A DNA stretch of 64,000 nucleotides from Mycetocola zhujimingii (GTDB lineage: Bacteria > Actinomycetota > Actinomycetes > Actinomycetales > Microbacteriaceae), in the NCBI RefSeq assembly GCF_003065425.1, contig NZ_CP026949.1, forward strand, positions 1,736,001 to 1,800,000. Reading direction: 5' to 3'. This document shows positions 43,942-54,408 of the stretch, one piece after another; positions within the stretch are counted from its first letter, which is position 1, and each line of letters opens with the position of its first letter. The position numbers and the translations under genes are program-made. The notes under the pieces were generated by a model that ran no database searches, had not been told where the DNA came from, and worked only from the letters and a program-made list of their open reading frames with translations.

Positions 43942-44358
43942 TTACTTGAACCAGAGCGCGAGTTCGCGCGCCGCCGACTCAGGGCTGTCCGAGCCGTGAA
44001 CCAGGTTCTGCTGAACCTTCAGGCCCCAGTCGCGACCGAAGTCTCCACGGATGGTGCCGGGAGCTGCCGTCGTCGGGTCTGTCGTACCCGCGAGGCTGCG
44101 GAAGCCCTCGATCACGCGGTCACCGGCGACGCGAATCGCGACGATCGGACCTGACAGCATGAACTCGACGAGCGGCTCGTAGAACGGCTTGCCCTCGTGC
44201 TCGGCGTAGTGCGCCGCGAGCACCGATCGGTCGGGCTGAACGAGACGGATGTCGACGAGCGAGTAGCCCTTCGCCTCAATACGCGCGAGGATCGCTCCGG
44301 TCAGGTTGCGTGCGACACCGTCCGGCTTGACCAGAACGAGTGTTTCTTCAACTGCCAT
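43942..44358 (-). CDS. ndk: Nucleoside diphosphate kinase
   Basis: 138 residues from ATG 44358. Ndk balances nucleoside triphosphate pools by phosphate transfer through a histidine. Motifs: ETLVLVKPDGVARNLTG at the N-terminus, the active site in QNLVHGSDSPESA, and DWGLKV. GGGAGA lies upstream of the start. The start overlaps the end of the DUF4233 gene by eleven bases, making ndk the last gene of the ileS-folC-DUF4233-ndk series. It ends at a shared terminator. Confidence 0.97.
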   Translation of the reverse strand: MAVEETLVLVKPDGVARNLTGAILARIEAKGYSLVDIRLVQPDRSVLAAHYAEHEGKPFYEPLVEFMLSGPIVAIRVAGDRVIEGFRSLAGTTDPTTAAPGTIRGDFGRDWGLKVQQNLVHGSDSPESAARELALWFK

Positions 44359-44722
44359 GTGTTTCGTCTCCCAATTGCGCTGCGGCCGCTTTTTCGCGGT
44401 CGATCCGACCGCCAGCCACCATGGAGTAAACCCACATGCCGGCAAAAAGCGCACCAATAATGAACATGATCGGCACCAGGATGCCGGTAGCAACGATAAC
44501 GCCTTGCAGCACCCAGCCCGCAATGATGCCCCAGCGGTAGCGGAGCCCGGCGAGGGCCACCAGGATCGCGACACAGATCGCTGCGCCGCCCCCGAGGGCC
44601 ACCGGAGCAGGAAGCACCTTGAGCCCGAAGGCCACCAGCGCGGCGAGGAACATCACGATGAGTTCAAAGCCAAGGACGATCGACGCGAGGGATTGCCTCA
44701 CGCTCTGTCGCTGTCGTCTCAT
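44348..44722 (-). CDS. DUF4233 membrane protein
   Basis: 124 residues from ATG 44722, with four TM segments and a short polar tail. I recognise it as DUF4233, a small actinobacterial membrane protein of unknown function typically found between folC and ndk, as here. The ATG overlaps the folC stop (ATGA), and the C-terminus overlaps ndk, so all three are translationally linked. Confidence 0.88.
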   Translation of the reverse strand: MRRQRQSVRQSLASIVLGFELIVMFLAALVAFGLKVLPAPVALGGGAAICVAILVALAGLRYRWGIIAGWVLQGVIVATGILVPIMFIIGALFAGMWVYSMVAGGRIDREKAAAAQLGDETHGS

Positions 44723-46083
44723 GACTTCTTCCACTCTCCGGCTTCGGCCAGCTCGATGACCTCGCCTGCGAGAACGACAGAGCCGGTGACGACGACGAGC
44801 CTCGACGGGCCGTCATTCGCCCATTCGCGTGCGGCGAAGACCGCGTCTTCCACGGTGTCGTACGCGTGAATGAGTCCGGGATCTGCGACAGCCGCTGCAC
44901 GCCTGGCGAGAGAAGCGGCAGGGATGGACCGTTCGGACGACGGTTCGGTCACGTGGATGCGTGCCGCAATCGGCGCGAGCACGGAGAGGATTCCCTCGGC
45001 GTCCTTGTCTCCGAGTACACCGACGACGAAGACGGTCTCGGCGAAGTCGAAGTACTTCCCAAGCGCGGCGGCGAGTGATCGTGCGCCGTGCGGGTTGTGC
45101 GCCGCATCGATGAGAACCGTCGGCTCGATGCCGACGAGTTGAAGCCGCCCGGGAGTGGTGATCTCCGAGAGCCCCTCGACCAGTGGCTCCGTCGAGAGCG
45201 GCTGGCTGCCGTCGCCGAGGAATGTCTCGACCGCGGCGATGGCGACCGCCGCGTTCTGACCCTGGTGGTCACCGTAGAGCGGGAGGAAGAGGTCGTTGTA
45301 CTCCCCCGCCCGTCCGCGCACGCTGATCACCTGGCCGCCGACGGCGACATGATCCGCCGTCAATGCGAAGTCGACGTCCTGTGCGATGACGGGCGCTTCG
45401 TCCCGTTCTGCCGCCTTCACGATCTCTGCCATGGCGTCGGGATGCTGCGCCGCGGTGACGACGGTAGCGGCCGGCTTGATGATGCCCGCCTTGGTTCGCG
45501 CGATCTCTGCAATGGTCGACCCGAGTCGGGCAACGTGGTCGAGATCGATCGGGGTGAACACGGCAATCTGCGCATCGGCGACATTGGTGGAATCCCACTC
45601 ACCGCCCATCCCGACCTCGATCACACCGACGTCGATCGGCGCATCAGCGAAGCTCGCATAAGCGAGCACGGTGAGCACCTCAAAGAAGGTCAGCGGCACG
45701 TCACCGGCGTTTTCAAGCTCGAGGTCGACCATCTCGACGTACGTCCGAATGTCTTCCCAGTTGCGGGCGAGGGCCTCGTTCGAGATCGGTTCACCGTCGA
45801 TAACGATGCGCTCGTTAAAGCTCACAAGGTGCGGGCTCGTAAAGAGTCCGGTCCGGAGCCCGTAGGCACGGAGAATTCCCTCGATCAGCCGGCTCGTGCT
45901 CGTCTTGCCGTTGGTTCCCGTGAGCTGGATGATCGGGAACGCCCGTTGCGGGTCGCCGAGCAGGTCGAGCACCCTGCGGGTCGGCTCCAGCCGCGGCCGA
46001 GGAGCCTGCTCGCCCGTTCGGGCGAGCAGGTCCTCGTAGACAGCCTGTCCTTCATCGGCAAATTCGTCGTCAATTTCAGACAT
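44719..46083 (-). CDS. folC: Folylpolyglutamate / dihydrofolate synthase
   Basis: 454 residues from ATG 46083. FolC adds glutamate to dihydropteroate and to tetrahydrofolates. It is a Mur-ligase-like enzyme: ATP-binding [15 protein letters not shown] near residue 55, [26 protein letters not shown], and the C-terminal ligase domain with DAAHNPHGA. It overlaps the ileS stop by eight bases and is followed by DUF4233 with ATGA. It belongs to the same folate pathway as pabB, though that gene is 35 kb away. Confidence 0.95.
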   Translation of the reverse strand: MSEIDDEFADEGQAVYEDLLARTGEQAPRPRLEPTRRVLDLLGDPQRAFPIIQLTGTNGKTSTSRLIEGILRAYGLRTGLFTSPHLVSFNERIVIDGEPISNEALARNWEDIRTYVEMVDLELENAGDVPLTFFEVLTVLAYASFADAPIDVGVIEVGMGGEWDSTNVADAQIAVFTPIDLDHVARLGSTIAEIARTKAGIIKPAATVVTAAQHPDAMAEIVKAAERDEAPVIAQDVDFALTADHVAVGGQVISVRGRAGEYNDLFLPLYGDHQGQNAAVAIAAVETFLGDGSQPLSTEPLVEGLSEITTPGRLQLVGIEPTVLIDAAHNPHGARSLAAALGKYFDFAETVFVVGVLGDKDAEGILSVLAPIAARIHVTEPSSERSIPAASLARRAAAVADPGLIHAYDTVEDAVFAAREWANDGPSRLVVVTGSVVLAGEVIELAEAGEWKKS

Positions 46084-49000
46084 TGATGCTCCTGGTAGCG
46101 CGGCGAACGGCCACGATGAACGGTCCGGCGTTGGCGAACTGTCCCTTGGCGAACTCCTGGTAGAACTCCGGCTGGTCGTCGAGAAGCTCGGGGAGCCACT
46201 CCGCCGGTGTACCGGCACGGCGCGCGTCGTCGATTTCGGCGAACGCGTGGATCGAGGTGGTCGTCGCGAGCGTCTCCGCGGCGATGTCGACCTCGGTGAC
46301 GAAGGTCACGGCATCCGCATCTTCCGGGCTCTCAAAAACGAGGCCGAGGCGGATGCGGTCGCTGACGTCGAATCCGGCAGCCTTGCGGGTGTCCTGCACG
46401 GCACGGACGACGTCCCGAGCGAGACCCTCGGCCTCGAGTTCGGGGGTGGTGTGCGTGTCGAGCAGCACGAATCCCCCGCCGGGCAGCAGAGCGAGCGCCT
46501 GCTCGGCGCTGCCCTCAACCGCGGCGGTTTCGAGAACGAGCTCGAATTCGCCGTCCTGGAGTTCGATGCCTCCGGCGGTGACGACACCGTCGGTCTCGGA
46601 CCAGTCCCCGGCACGGGCCGCCTTGATCACGGTCTGCACGTTCTTGCCGAGACGCGGCCCGGCGGCACGAGCGTTGACGGTGAGCTTCGACGTGATGCCG
46701 TAGTCGCCGGCGCTGGAGTCGGTGAGCGTGACGAACTCGACGTTCTTGACGTTGACCTCATCGCGGAGGATGTCGCCGAACCGTTCGAGGTGCTCAGGGT
46801 CGGGTGAGACAACGGTGAGCGTCGCGAGCGGGAGACGCACGCGTCGACCGGCTTGCTTCCGGAGGGAGAGCACGGTTGAGCTGATGGCGCGGATGGCGTC
46901 CATCGACGCAACCAGCACATCGTCCTCGTTGAAGGCGTTCAGGTCGGGCCAGTCCTCGAGGTGCACGCTGCGGCCACCGGTGAGGTCCTTCCAGATCCGC
47001 TCGGACACCAGCGGGAGGAGCGGCGCGGATGCCCGCGTGATCGTCTCGAGCACGGTGTACAGCGTGTCGAACGCCTCGGTTCCGTTGCCGTTCTCGTCGA
47101 CCCCGGTCCAGAACCGCTCCCGCGACCGACGCACGTACCAGTTGGTGAGCACATCGGCGAAGTCCCGCAGGGTCGCCGCTGCCAGCGTCGAGTCAAGGTT
47201 CTCGAGGTGAGTGCCGACCTCCTCGACGACGAGGCGGGTCTTCGCGAGGATGTACCGGTCGAGGACGTCGGTCGAGTCGGTGCGCCACGAGGCGTCGTAT
47301 CCACCGTCGCGAGCGGTGTTGGCGTAGAGGCTGAAGAAGTACCACGTGCTCCAGAGCGGAAGCAGCATCTGGCGAACACCCTCGCGGATGCCCTCCTCTG
47401 TGACGATGAGGTTGCCGCCGCGCAGGACGGAACTCGACATCAGGAACCAGCGCATGGCATCCGAGCCGTCACGATCGAAGACCTCGTTGACGTCCGGGTA
47501 GTTACGGAGCGACTTCGACATCTTCTGCCCGTCGCTGCCGAGCACGATGCCGTGGCTGAGCACGTTCTTGTACGCGGGCCGGTCGAACAACGCGGTCGAG
47601 AGCACGTGGAGGGTGTAGAACCAGCCACGCGTCTGCCCGATGTACTCGACGATGAAGTCGGCCGGGTTGTGCGAGTCGAACCACTCGCGGTTCTCGAACG
47701 GGTAGTGCACCTGGGCGAACGGCATCGAGCCGGAGTCGAACCAGACGTCGAGGACGTCGGTGATGCGCCGCATGGTCGACTGCCCGGTGGGGTCGTCGGG
47801 GTTCGGGCGCGTCAGCTCGTCAATGTACGGCCGGTGCAGGTCGGTCGGGCGAACGCCGAAGTCCTGCTCGAGCTCGTCGAGCGACCCATACACGTCAACG
47901 CGCGGGTACTCGGGGTTATCGCTCTTCCACACGGGGATCGGTGAACCCCAGTACCTGTTTCGGCTGATAGACCAGTCACGGGCGTTGCCGATCCACTTGC
48001 CGAACTGGCCGTGCTTGACGTTGTCCGGCACCCAGTTGATGTCCTCGTTGAGGTCGACCATCCGGTCCCGGAAGTCGGGCACACGGATGAACCAGCTCGA
48101 CACCGCCTTGTAGATGAGTGGGTTGCGGCAGCGCCAGCAGTGCGGGTACGAGTGCTCGTAGCTCGCCTGGCGGAGCAGGCGTCCCTCCGACTTGATCAGC
48201 TGGGTCAGCGGCTTGTTGGCGTCTGACCACAGCAGCCCCGCGACATCCGTCACCGCGGGCAGGAACTTTCCGCCGTCATCGACAGAGATGATGACGGGGA
48301 TGCCTGCTGCCTCACAGATCTTCTGGTCCTCTTCACCGTATGCCGGCGACTGGTGCACGATGCCGGTTCCGTCTTCGAGGGTGACGTAGTCGGCGACGAG
48401 GATCCGCCACGCGTTCTGCATGCCGTACTCCTCGACATCCGAGTAATAGTCGAAGAGACGGTCGTAGGTGACGTCCTCGAGCTCGGACCCGAGCAGCGTC
48501 CGCGACACGGCCGCGAGGGCGTCTTCCGCAGAGTCATACCCGAGGTCCTTGGCGTAGTTACCGACGAGCGCCGTTGCGAGCAGGTACTGCCCGCCGAGCA
48601 CCTCGGTGAGGCCGGCGTCGTCTCCCGCTTTCTCGCGCAGCACAGTGGCATCCGGTGTTCCATGCGGGCCGGCGGGCACAACGGCATATTCGATGTCGGG
48701 TCCGACGGCCAGCGCGGCGTTGGTCGGCAGGGTCCACGGCGTCGTCGTCCAGGCCAGCGCACGCACGCCGGTGAGGCCGAGCGACTCGGCCTTGATGCCA
48801 ACGAGCGGGAAAGTGACGGTGACCGTCTGGTCCTGGCGCATCTTGTAGACGTCGTCATCCATGCGGAGCTCGTGGTTCGACAACGGAGTCTGGTCGCGCC
48901 AGCAGTACGGCAGCACGCGGTAGCCCTCGTAGGCGAGTCCCTTGTCGTGCAGCTGCTTGAACGCCCAGATGACACTCTCCATGAAGGTGATGTCGAGCGT

Positions 49001-49489
49001 CTTGTAGTCGTTGTCGAAATCGACCCAGCGAGCCTGGCGGGTGACGTACCGCTCCCAGTCCTCGGTGTACTTGAGCACCGCGTCCTTCGCAGCACCGTTG
49101 AACGCCGCGATGCCCATCTCTTCGATCTGGGCCTTGTCGGTGATGCCGAGCTGGCGCTCCGCCTCGAGTTCGGCGGGCAGTCCGTGGGTGTCCCAGCCGA
49201 AGCGGCGGTGCACCTGCTTGCCTCGCATCGTCTGGAAACGCGGGAAGAGGTCCTTCGCGTATCCGGTGAGCAGGTGGCCGTAGTGCGGCAGGCCGTTCGC
49301 GAACGGCGGGCCGTCGTAGAAGACCCACTCATCGGCGCCCTCGCGCTGGGCGACGGATGCCTCGAAGGTTCCGTCGTTCTTCCAGAACTCGAGGATCTGG
49401 TTCTCGATGTCGGGGAACTTCGGCGAGGGGGTCACGCCGAAGGCGGACCCGGCGTTCGGCGAATCGTCGTTCGACTTGGGGTAAGGCAT
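46076..49489 (-). CDS. ileS: Isoleucyl-tRNA synthetase (long, IleS2-like)
   Basis: 1137 residues from ATG 49489, longer than the roughly 940 of E. coli IleS, as in the eukaryote-like type. Signature HYGH is at residues 69-72, and the second motif is in [13 protein letters not shown]. The CP1 editing domain ([15 protein letters not shown]) and an extended C-terminal tRNA-binding part are present. This type is generally less sensitive to mupirocin, though that cannot be read here directly. The frame stays open to 49678, but those codons lie in the T-box leader. GGGAG sits five bases before the ATG. Confidence 0.97.
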   Translation of the reverse strand: MPYPKSNDDSPNAGSAFGVTPSPKFPDIENQILEFWKNDGTFEASVAQREGADEWVFYDGPPFANGLPHYGHLLTGYAKDLFPRFQTMRGKQVHRRFGWDTHGLPAELEAERQLGITDKAQIEEMGIAAFNGAAKDAVLKYTEDWERYVTRQARWVDFDNDYKTLDITFMESVIWAFKQLHDKGLAYEGYRVLPYCWRDQTPLSNHELRMDDDVYKMRQDQTVTVTFPLVGIKAESLGLTGVRALAWTTTPWTLPTNAALAVGPDIEYAVVPAGPHGTPDATVLREKAGDDAGLTEVLGGQYLLATALVGNYAKDLGYDSAEDALAAVSRTLLGSELEDVTYDRLFDYYSDVEEYGMQNAWRILVADYVTLEDGTGIVHQSPAYGEEDQKICEAAGIPVIISVDDGGKFLPAVTDVAGLLWSDANKPLTQLIKSEGRLLRQASYEHSYPHCWRCRNPLIYKAVSSWFIRVPDFRDRMVDLNEDINWVPDNVKHGQFGKWIGNARDWSISRNRYWGSPIPVWKSDNPEYPRVDVYGSLDELEQDFGVRPTDLHRPYIDELTRPNPDDPTGQSTMRRITDVLDVWFDSGSMPFAQVHYPFENREWFDSHNPADFIVEYIGQTRGWFYTLHVLSTALFDRPAYKNVLSHGIVLGSDGQKMSKSLRNYPDVNEVFDRDGSDAMRWFLMSSSVLRGGNLIVTEEGIREGVRQMLLPLWSTWYFFSLYANTARDGGYDASWRTDSTDVLDRYILAKTRLVVEEVGTHLENLDSTLAAATLRDFADVLTNWYVRRSRERFWTGVDENGNGTEAFDTLYTVLETITRASAPLLPLVSERIWKDLTGGRSVHLEDWPDLNAFNEDDVLVASMDAIRAISSTVLSLRKQAGRRVRLPLATLTVVSPDPEHLERFGDILRDEVNVKNVEFVTLTDSSAGDYGITSKLTVNARAAGPRLGKNVQTVIKAARAGDWSETDGVVTAGGIELQDGEFELVLETAAVEGSAEQALALLPGGGFVLLDTHTTPELEAEGLARDVVRAVQDTRKAAGFDVSDRIRLGLVFESPEDADAVTFVTEVDIAAETLATTTSIHAFAEIDDARRAGTPAEWLPELLDDQPEFYQEFAKGQFANAGPFIVAVRRATRSINV

Positions 49490-49686
49490 TTTTCTCCCGG
49501 CAGGTTCAGTGTTCACCTGCGAGGGCGGATCGTTTCCGATCCGCGGTACCACCTCGCTTGCCGCTTGTGACGGCCGCTCGTTCATTGGCTGTGACGGGCC
49601 AGCCCCGTTCGGTTCTACTGGGCTCCGCAGGTGCACGGTGCTGTTCTTCCGAAGACTCCCCGGTGATGGCCGGTTCACAGTCGCTT
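49490..49686 (-). promoter_or_regulatory. T-box riboswitch of ileS
   Basis: The minus-strand leader carries the conserved T-box sequence AGGTGGTACCGCG (49542-49554), whose TGGTACC part pairs with the tRNA acceptor end. Near the 5' end, GGCCATCACCGGGG holds the putative isoleucine specifier codon ATC (49665-49667). A hairpin at 49501-49520 adjoins the ribosome-binding site at 49494-49498. There is no terminator with a U run, so control is probably of translation start, as in other actinobacterial ileS leaders. Uncharged tRNA-Ile should free the ribosome-binding site. Confidence 0.88.
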
Positions 49687-49691
49687 CCTCA

Positions 49692-49697
49692 AGGATA
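49692..49697 (-). promoter_or_regulatory. -10 box of the ileS transcript
   Basis: TATCCT on the minus strand just upstream of the first T-box stem; predicted RNA start near 49685. Confidence 0.5.
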
Positions 49698-49752
49698 GCG
49701 GGGATTTCCGGCCGCCGGGGAGTCAGTGCCTTTCGGCGTGGTGCGGATGCCG

Positions 49753-50754
49753 TCAGGCGGCAGAGCGAGCGACAAGCGTCTGCATCACACGGGCGGCCGT
49801 CTCGGCGTCATCAACGGTCACGACGAGTCGCTTGCCGTTGCGTCTGGTGACCTCGATCGCCTCACCGGCGCGGAGGATGATTCCCGTTCGCCTGCCAGGG
49901 GCCACGCGCCAGCCCCAGCCACCGAAATCGGCGGTCGGGTTGACCCGCACAACGCGGACGTCGGCAACCTCGTTGGCCGGAATGCTGACCTGGGGCCAGC
50001 CCAGGATCCCGCGCACGGCGAAACCACGTCGGTCGGCACGCACCCGCCAGAACGACATCCCGACCGACAGGAGCAGTACGAACACGGCGAGACCGAGAGC
50101 GAACGGCAGGCCTGATGACGACCCACGCGCTGTGGCGATGGCGTTTCCGACGGTGAGCGCGACAACGAGAGCCAGCACCACAACAATGCCCCCGGAGATC
50201 CGCACGGTCCGCGACCAGTAGACATTCTCGGTCGGAGCGAGGTCGAGCGGCTCGACCTCGGTCTCCTCGTCGAAGCTGGCCGGCACGGCCCTGGGCAGGA
50301 CGAACCAGGCGACGGCAGCGAGCAGAACGCCGCCGATTGCGCCGACGATCATCGGCGTCGCGATGTTCGGAGCGGCGGCTGCATCGCTCAACCCTCGCTG
50401 CGCAGCGAGCGAGCCGATGACACCAATGGTCAACAGGACGCTCAGGAACATCCGCGTGACGACGATGATCTTCTCAGTGCTGGTGAGCCCGCCGCGCTGG
50501 GGTGCGCCGCGGAGTGACAACCCGCTCGCCACAGTGACCACGGTGACGATGGCCAGCGGCATCAGGATCATGATCCATACGCTGCCGAATCCGTCGGCAC
50601 CGTTGCTGTCCCAGTGGATAGCAACGGGATCTGGGAGGTCGGGCAGCCAGGTCAGAGCGACGATCGCCCCGACGAGGGCGATGAGGATCGGCAGGATCAC
50701 GCCGATGACCAGGTATCGGCGTCGGCCTGGCATCGTCTGGGGTGCGGTGGTCAT
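49753..50754 (-). CDS. DUF1648 membrane protein
   Basis: 333 residues with about six TM segments and a cytoplasmic C-terminal domain from about 225. The N-terminal DUF1648 region shows the motif [19 protein letters not shown] between TM1 and TM2. Function unknown; such proteins are often paired with a small GntR repressor, as here, where the GntR stop overlaps this start by four bases (ATGA). It is probably regulated by its neighbour, whose operator lies upstream of the pair. Confidence 0.87.
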   Translation of the reverse strand: MTTAPQTMPGRRRYLVIGVILPILIALVGAIVALTWLPDLPDPVAIHWDSNGADGFGSVWIMILMPLAIVTVVTVASGLSLRGAPQRGGLTSTEKIIVVTRMFLSVLLTIGVIGSLAAQRGLSDAAAAPNIATPMIVGAIGGVLLAAVAWFVLPRAVPASFDEETEVEPLDLAPTENVYWSRTVRISGGIVVVLALVVALTVGNAIATARGSSSGLPFALGLAVFVLLLSVGMSFWRVRADRRGFAVRGILGWPQVSIPANEVADVRVVRVNPTADFGGWGWRVAPGRRTGIILRAGEAIEVTRRNGKRLVVTVDDAETAARVMQTLVARSAA

Positions 50755-51101
50755 CGAAGGGCCTCTCGGAGTAGTGCGGTTACGGTATCTGGACTGAGTT
50801 CGAGGATGCGTGCTTCAGCGACAACGGCGTCGATCGCGGCGCTGAGCTGCGAGTAGCGGGCGGCGCGGTCGGTGACAACGGCGCCGCGCCCCCTCCGGAG
50901 GTCGACGAGACCTTCGTCGCGGAGCACCTGATACGCCCGGAGGACTGTGTGCACGTTGATCTCGAGCGACTCCGCGAGTTCGCGAGCCGCCGGGAGCCGC
51001 TCCCCCGCTTTCACGTCACCGGAGATGGCGGCGGCGCGGATGCTCGCGGCGAGCTGGTCAAACAGCGGTGTGGTCGACGACTGGTCGATTCGAAGGAGCA
51101 T
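50751..51101 (-). CDS. GntR-family regulator, YtrA subfamily
   Basis: 116 residues: an N-terminal winged helix (PLFDQLAASIRAAAISGDVK, AARELAESLEINVHTVLRAY) and only a short helical C-terminus, the YtrA-type layout. Such proteins usually repress their own operon of membrane transport genes. A near-perfect start context is given by TAGAAT six bases before the ATG. A 19-bp palindrome lies directly upstream of that -10 box, so self-repression together with the DUF1648 gene is likely. Confidence 0.9.
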   Translation of the reverse strand: MLLRIDQSSTTPLFDQLAASIRAAAISGDVKAGERLPAARELAESLEINVHTVLRAYQVLRDEGLVDLRRGRGAVVTDRAARYSQLSAAIDAVVAEARILELSPDTVTALLREALR

Positions 51102-51107
51102 GGGTCC

Positions 51108-51113
51108 ATTCTA
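51108..51113 (-). promoter_or_regulatory. -10 box of the GntR/DUF1648 operon
   Basis: TAGAAT on the minus strand six bases before ATG 51101. Confidence 0.55.
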
Positions 51114-51115
51114 TA

Positions 51116-51134
51116 GTTCTAGTTCAACTAGAAC
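51116..51134. promoter_or_regulatory. GntR operator palindrome
   Basis: GTTCTAGTT and AACTAGAAC around a single C: a perfect 9-bp inverted repeat filling the spacer upstream of the GntR -10 box. Bound GntR would block RNA polymerase. Confidence 0.8.
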
Positions 51135-51169
51135 AAGTGGCAATCTGGCTGATTGCCGAACCCGCCTGC

Positions 51170-51175
51170 AACAAT
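51170..51175 (+). promoter_or_regulatory. -10 box of the AAA ATPase gene
   Basis: AACAAT six bases before ATG 51182; it is close to the GntR operator on the other side. Confidence 0.4.
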
Positions 51176-51181
51176 GGCCGG

Positions 51182-51913
51182 ATGACCCGTGCCGATCCGT
51201 TTGCCGACACCCGGCTCGTGCGAGACATTCGCCGCATCACCGACGTCGCAGTCCCCGGCGACCAGTGGCCGGCAACCATCCCCGCCATCGCGGCCGTGCT
51301 CGACTCGGGGCTCCCACTCGGCAACGGCGTCACATTCCTCGTCGGCGAAAACGGCAGCGGCAAGTCCACCCTGATCGAGGCTGCGGCGGCCGCGTACGGC
51401 CTCGGCCCCGAGGGCGGCACGATCAACTCGGCGCACGAGACCAGGCGGACTGAGTCACCCCTCGGCGATTGGATCACCCTCGCCAAACGCCCCGGTGCGG
51501 CAAAGTGGGGCTTCTTCCTTCGCGCCGAGACGATGCACGGCTACTACACCTTCCAGGATTCGCTCGAGGGCGGCCACGACTTCCACAGCATGAGTCACGG
51601 CGAATCGTTCCTCGCTGTGGCCGAGACCTACCTGACCCGACCCGGTTTCTACTGCCTCGACGAGCCGGAGGCAGCCCTGAGTTTCAGTTCGACCCTCGCG
51701 ATGATCGGGGTGCTCGGCGACCTCGTCGCCAATGGGTCGCAAGTGCTTTGCGCGACACACTCCCCCGTGCTCGCATCACTTCCCGGCGCGACGATCTACG
51801 AACTCGGCGATCACGGCATCCGCCGCGCCGACTGGGAAGACCTCGATCTCGTCACCCACTGGAAGTCCTACCTCGATGCGCCTGGACGCTACCTGCGTCA
51901 CATCCTCGACTGA
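51182..51913 (+). CDS. AAA/ABC-type predicted ATPase
   Basis: 243 residues. A stand-alone ABC-like ATPase domain: Walker A LVGENGSGKST near residue 58, a signature-like SMSHGESFL, Walker B with FYCLDEPEAAL, and a His-switch TH in LCATHSPVLASL. This matches the COG3910 group of predicted ATPases, whose function is unknown and which lack any membrane part. The frame is open from 51068, but the -10 box favours ATG 51182. It is divergent from the GntR gene and converges with a TetR gene. Confidence 0.87.
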   Translation: MTRADPFADTRLVRDIRRITDVAVPGDQWPATIPAIAAVLDSGLPLGNGVTFLVGENGSGKSTLIEAAAAAYGLGPEGGTINSAHETRRTESPLGDWITLAKRPGAAKWGFFLRAETMHGYYTFQDSLEGGHDFHSMSHGESFLAVAETYLTRPGFYCLDEPEAALSFSSTLAMIGVLGDLVANGSQVLCATHSPVLASLPGATIYELGDHGIRRADWEDLDLVTHWKSYLDAPGRYLRHILD

Positions 51914-51927
51914 CCGCCGGCACTGGG

Positions 51928-52533
51928 TCAGACCGCGTCGGCGAAACCCGCGCAGACCGGACCGACGGCCTCATCGACGTAATCCGCGAGCGGGCGCCTG
52001 GTGACGCCGGCGTTCGCCCAGACACCGGCTGCAGCCGCTGCCGCGCCGAGCACCGCAAAGGCAATGGCCTGCGGGAGCAGCACTCCCGCTGAGCCATCCG
52101 TCCGGCGCTCAACGAAATCCCGGATGACCGTGCTCTGCTTCATCAAACGCCGGAGCCCGGATGCCTCGAGGTCCTCACGAGTGCCCATGAGGTCGACCTG
52201 CGTCAACGCCCACGGCACACGATCGCCGGGATGGGACCGCGCAACACGCACGACTGCGTTGCGCACGGCATCCATCACGGGCTCGGTCGCATCCGCTGCC
52301 GCGAGCTCATCGGCGAGCCGGGCGAGTGTCTCGTCGAAGTCGATCCAGAGCACGTCGGACTTGGAGCCGAAGTAGTTGAAGAAGGTGTTCCGACTGACGC
52401 CGGCTCGCTGTGCGATCTGGTCGACCGTCGTCCCTGCGTAGGTCTGCTCGAGGAACAGCTCGGCGGCCGCCTCCTCAAGCGTGCGCTTCGATGATCGCCT
52501 CGGTCGCCCGACCTGCACGGTGTTCTCGCTCAA
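51928..52533 (-). CDS. TetR-family transcriptional regulator
   Basis: 201 residues with a TetR N-terminal domain (TTVDQIAQRAGVSRNTFFNY, FGSKSDVLW at about residues 35-65). The start is a TTG at 52533 with a full AAGGAGG upstream. It diverges from a peptide-type ABC uptake operon. A 21-bp imperfect palindrome between them is the likely operator, so it probably controls that operon in response to an unknown ligand. Confidence 0.88.
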   Translation of the reverse strand: MSENTVQVGRPRRSSKRTLEEAAAELFLEQTYAGTTVDQIAQRAGVSRNTFFNYFGSKSDVLWIDFDETLARLADELAAADATEPVMDAVRNAVVRVARSHPGDRVPWALTQVDLMGTREDLEASGLRRLMKQSTVIRDFVERRTDGSAGVLLPQAIAFAVLGAAAAAAGVWANAGVTRRPLADYVDEAVGPVCAGFADAV

Positions 52534-52668
52534 TGGGTCCTCCTTACGAGATCGTATCGACCCGGGGCACGCCGTCCCCGCTGCCCATCGACGGAAACCG
52601 AATCCACCTGTGCTCCCACACCGGCAGCCGAGTCGGGGGCATCGGGAAGAAATCAGGCACTAGTGTCG

Positions 52669-52689
52669 TTATTAGACCGCGTCCAATAA
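52669..52689. promoter_or_regulatory. TetR operator candidate
   Basis: TTATTAGAC, three bases (CGC), GTCCAATAA: a 9-bp inverted repeat with one mismatch, between the TetR gene and the ABC operon, about 60 bases before the binding-protein start. Confidence 0.7.
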
Positions 52690-52749
52690 ATCTGGGCGCC
52701 ACGCTCGGGCCACCCGCATCGCGGCTTTGCCCTCGTCAAGGAACAGGCA

Positions 52750-54408
52750 ATGCACTCACTCACCACATCCCGCGCGCGCCGCGGACTTGGGGCTGTCGGC
52801 TCGGCGGCCGTTCTCGCCCTCCTCATCACCGCCTGCCAGTCACCCGCGGCCGAACAGTCGTCCACCCCGGTCGCAGGTGGAACTCTCACCTACGCCAGCG
52901 GAGACGCCGAACCCACCTGCCTCGACCCCCACGTCGGCGGCAACTACCCGCAGGCGCTCATTGCCGGCCAGTTCCTCGACTCGCTCGTCTCCCGTGATGC
53001 GGACGGCACCGTCATCCCGTGGCTGGCGACCGAATGGTCGGCATCAGACGACGGCCTCAGCTGGGACTTCACTCTTCGTGATGACGTCAGCTTCACCGAT
53101 GGCACGCCGTTCAACGCCGAAGCTGTGAAGGTCAACGTCGAGCACCTCAAGGATCCGGCCACTGAGTCGTCGACGGGCTACCTCGCCCTCGGCAAAGTGG
53201 AGAGCGTCGAAGCGGTCTCCGACACCGTTGCCCGGTTCACCCTGAGCGCGCCCGACAGCGCGCTGCTCGAGTCTCTCTCGATGCCGTGGCTCGCCATCGA
53301 GTCGCCCGCCGGAATCGCCCGCGGCATGGAGGAGAACTGCCAGGCACCGATCGGCACAGGGCCGTTCATCGTCGACGAGTGGGTCAAACAGGACCACGTC
53401 TCGCTCGTTCGCAATGACGACTACAACTCACCGCCAGCCGACGCGAAGCACGAGGGCAAGGCCTACCTCGAGGCGATCGAATGGCGCTTCATCCCCGACT
53501 CCGCATCGCGCTACGCCGCTCTGCAGGCCGGGCAGGTCGACGTCCTCGACAATGCGCAGCCGGACACCATCTCCGCAGCCGAGAAGACCACGACGCTCGC
53601 ACACATTGACGCGCCCCGCCCCGGTGCCGCCAACCGCATCGAGCTGAACGCCGGTGCTGCACCATTCAGCGACCCCGCTGTCCGTGAGGCATTCATTCGC
53701 GCGGTGAACGTCAACGACGGCATCGAGTCACTGTTCTTCGGCTCGGCGGAACGCTCGTACTCGCCGCTGTCGAGCGCTGAGTCGGCTGGATTCTCCGAGG
53801 AGTCCCTGTTCGACACCGACCTCGACGAGGCCAACGAACTGCTCGACTCCGCCGGCTGGACCGAACGGGATGCCGACGGCTATCGGGTCAAAGACGGCGA
53901 GCGCCTCACTCTCGATTTCCCCGTCTCGACGAACCAGTCGATCCCCGCCGAGCAGTCGCTCTTCGAGCAGATCCAGGCGACGGCCAAGGACGCCGGCTTC
54001 GAGGTGAGGCTTTCGCTGCTCGACCTGTCGAGCTGGTACGGCGTCCTCGCCGAGAACAACTACGACCTCGTGAGCGCCCCGTACACGAAGGTCGGCCCTG
54101 ACGTGCTGCGGATCCTGTACCACTCCGACGGAATCGTCCCGGCGCCGAGCGGATATTTCGCGAACCTCTCGCAGGTCAGCAACCCTGAGCTGGATGAGCT
54201 GCTGACCACAGCGAGTGAGACCTCGGATGACGGCGAGCGCGCCGCGCTCTACGACCAGGCGCAGGAGATCATCCTCGGCGGTTTCCACATCCTCCCGCTG
54301 TATGACCAGCAGAACCACTTCCTGCTCGGCACACAGGTGAAGGATGCCCGCGCCATGCCGACGGTGTCGACACCCACGTTCTATGACGCCTGGCTTGCCG
54401 GACAGTAA
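52750..54408 (+). CDS. ABC transporter substrate-binding lipoprotein, family 5
   Basis: 552 residues. A lipoprotein signal with lipobox LITAC (cysteine near residue 29) is followed by an SBP_bac_5 domain, the type that binds peptides, nickel chelates or opines outside the membrane. Family pattern: YASGDAEPTCLDPHVGG, then WDFTLRDDVSFTDGTPFNAE at about 100-120. AAGGAA lies upstream of the ATG. It is first of four tightly spaced genes (binding protein, two permeases, fused ATPases). The substrate is not evident. Confidence 0.92.
   Translation: MHSLTTSRARRGLGAVGSAAVLALLITACQSPAAEQSSTPVAGGTLTYASGDAEPTCLDPHVGGNYPQALIAGQFLDSLVSRDADGTVIPWLATEWSASDDGLSWDFTLRDDVSFTDGTPFNAEAVKVNVEHLKDPATESSTGYLALGKVESVEAVSDTVARFTLSAPDSALLESLSMPWLAIESPAGIARGMEENCQAPIGTGPFIVDEWVKQDHVSLVRNDDYNSPPADAKHEGKAYLEAIEWRFIPDSASRYAALQAGQVDVLDNAQPDTISAAEKTTTLAHIDAPRPGAANRIELNAGAAPFSDPAVREAFIRAVNVNDGIESLFFGSAERSYSPLSSAESAGFSEESLFDTDLDEANELLDSAGWTERDADGYRVKDGERLTLDFPVSTNQSIPAEQSLFEQIQATAKDAGFEVRLSLLDLSSWYGVLAENNYDLVSAPYTKVGPDVLRILYHSDGIVPAPSGYFANLSQVSNPELDELLTTASETSDDGERAALYDQAQEIILGGFHILPLYDQQNHFLLGTQVKDARAMPTVSTPTFYDAWLAGQ

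Noticed and set aside
49490-49678. 63 extra N-terminal residues of ileS
   Set aside because: The codons coincide with conserved T-box RNA sequence, and homologous protein similarity begins at MPYPKS.
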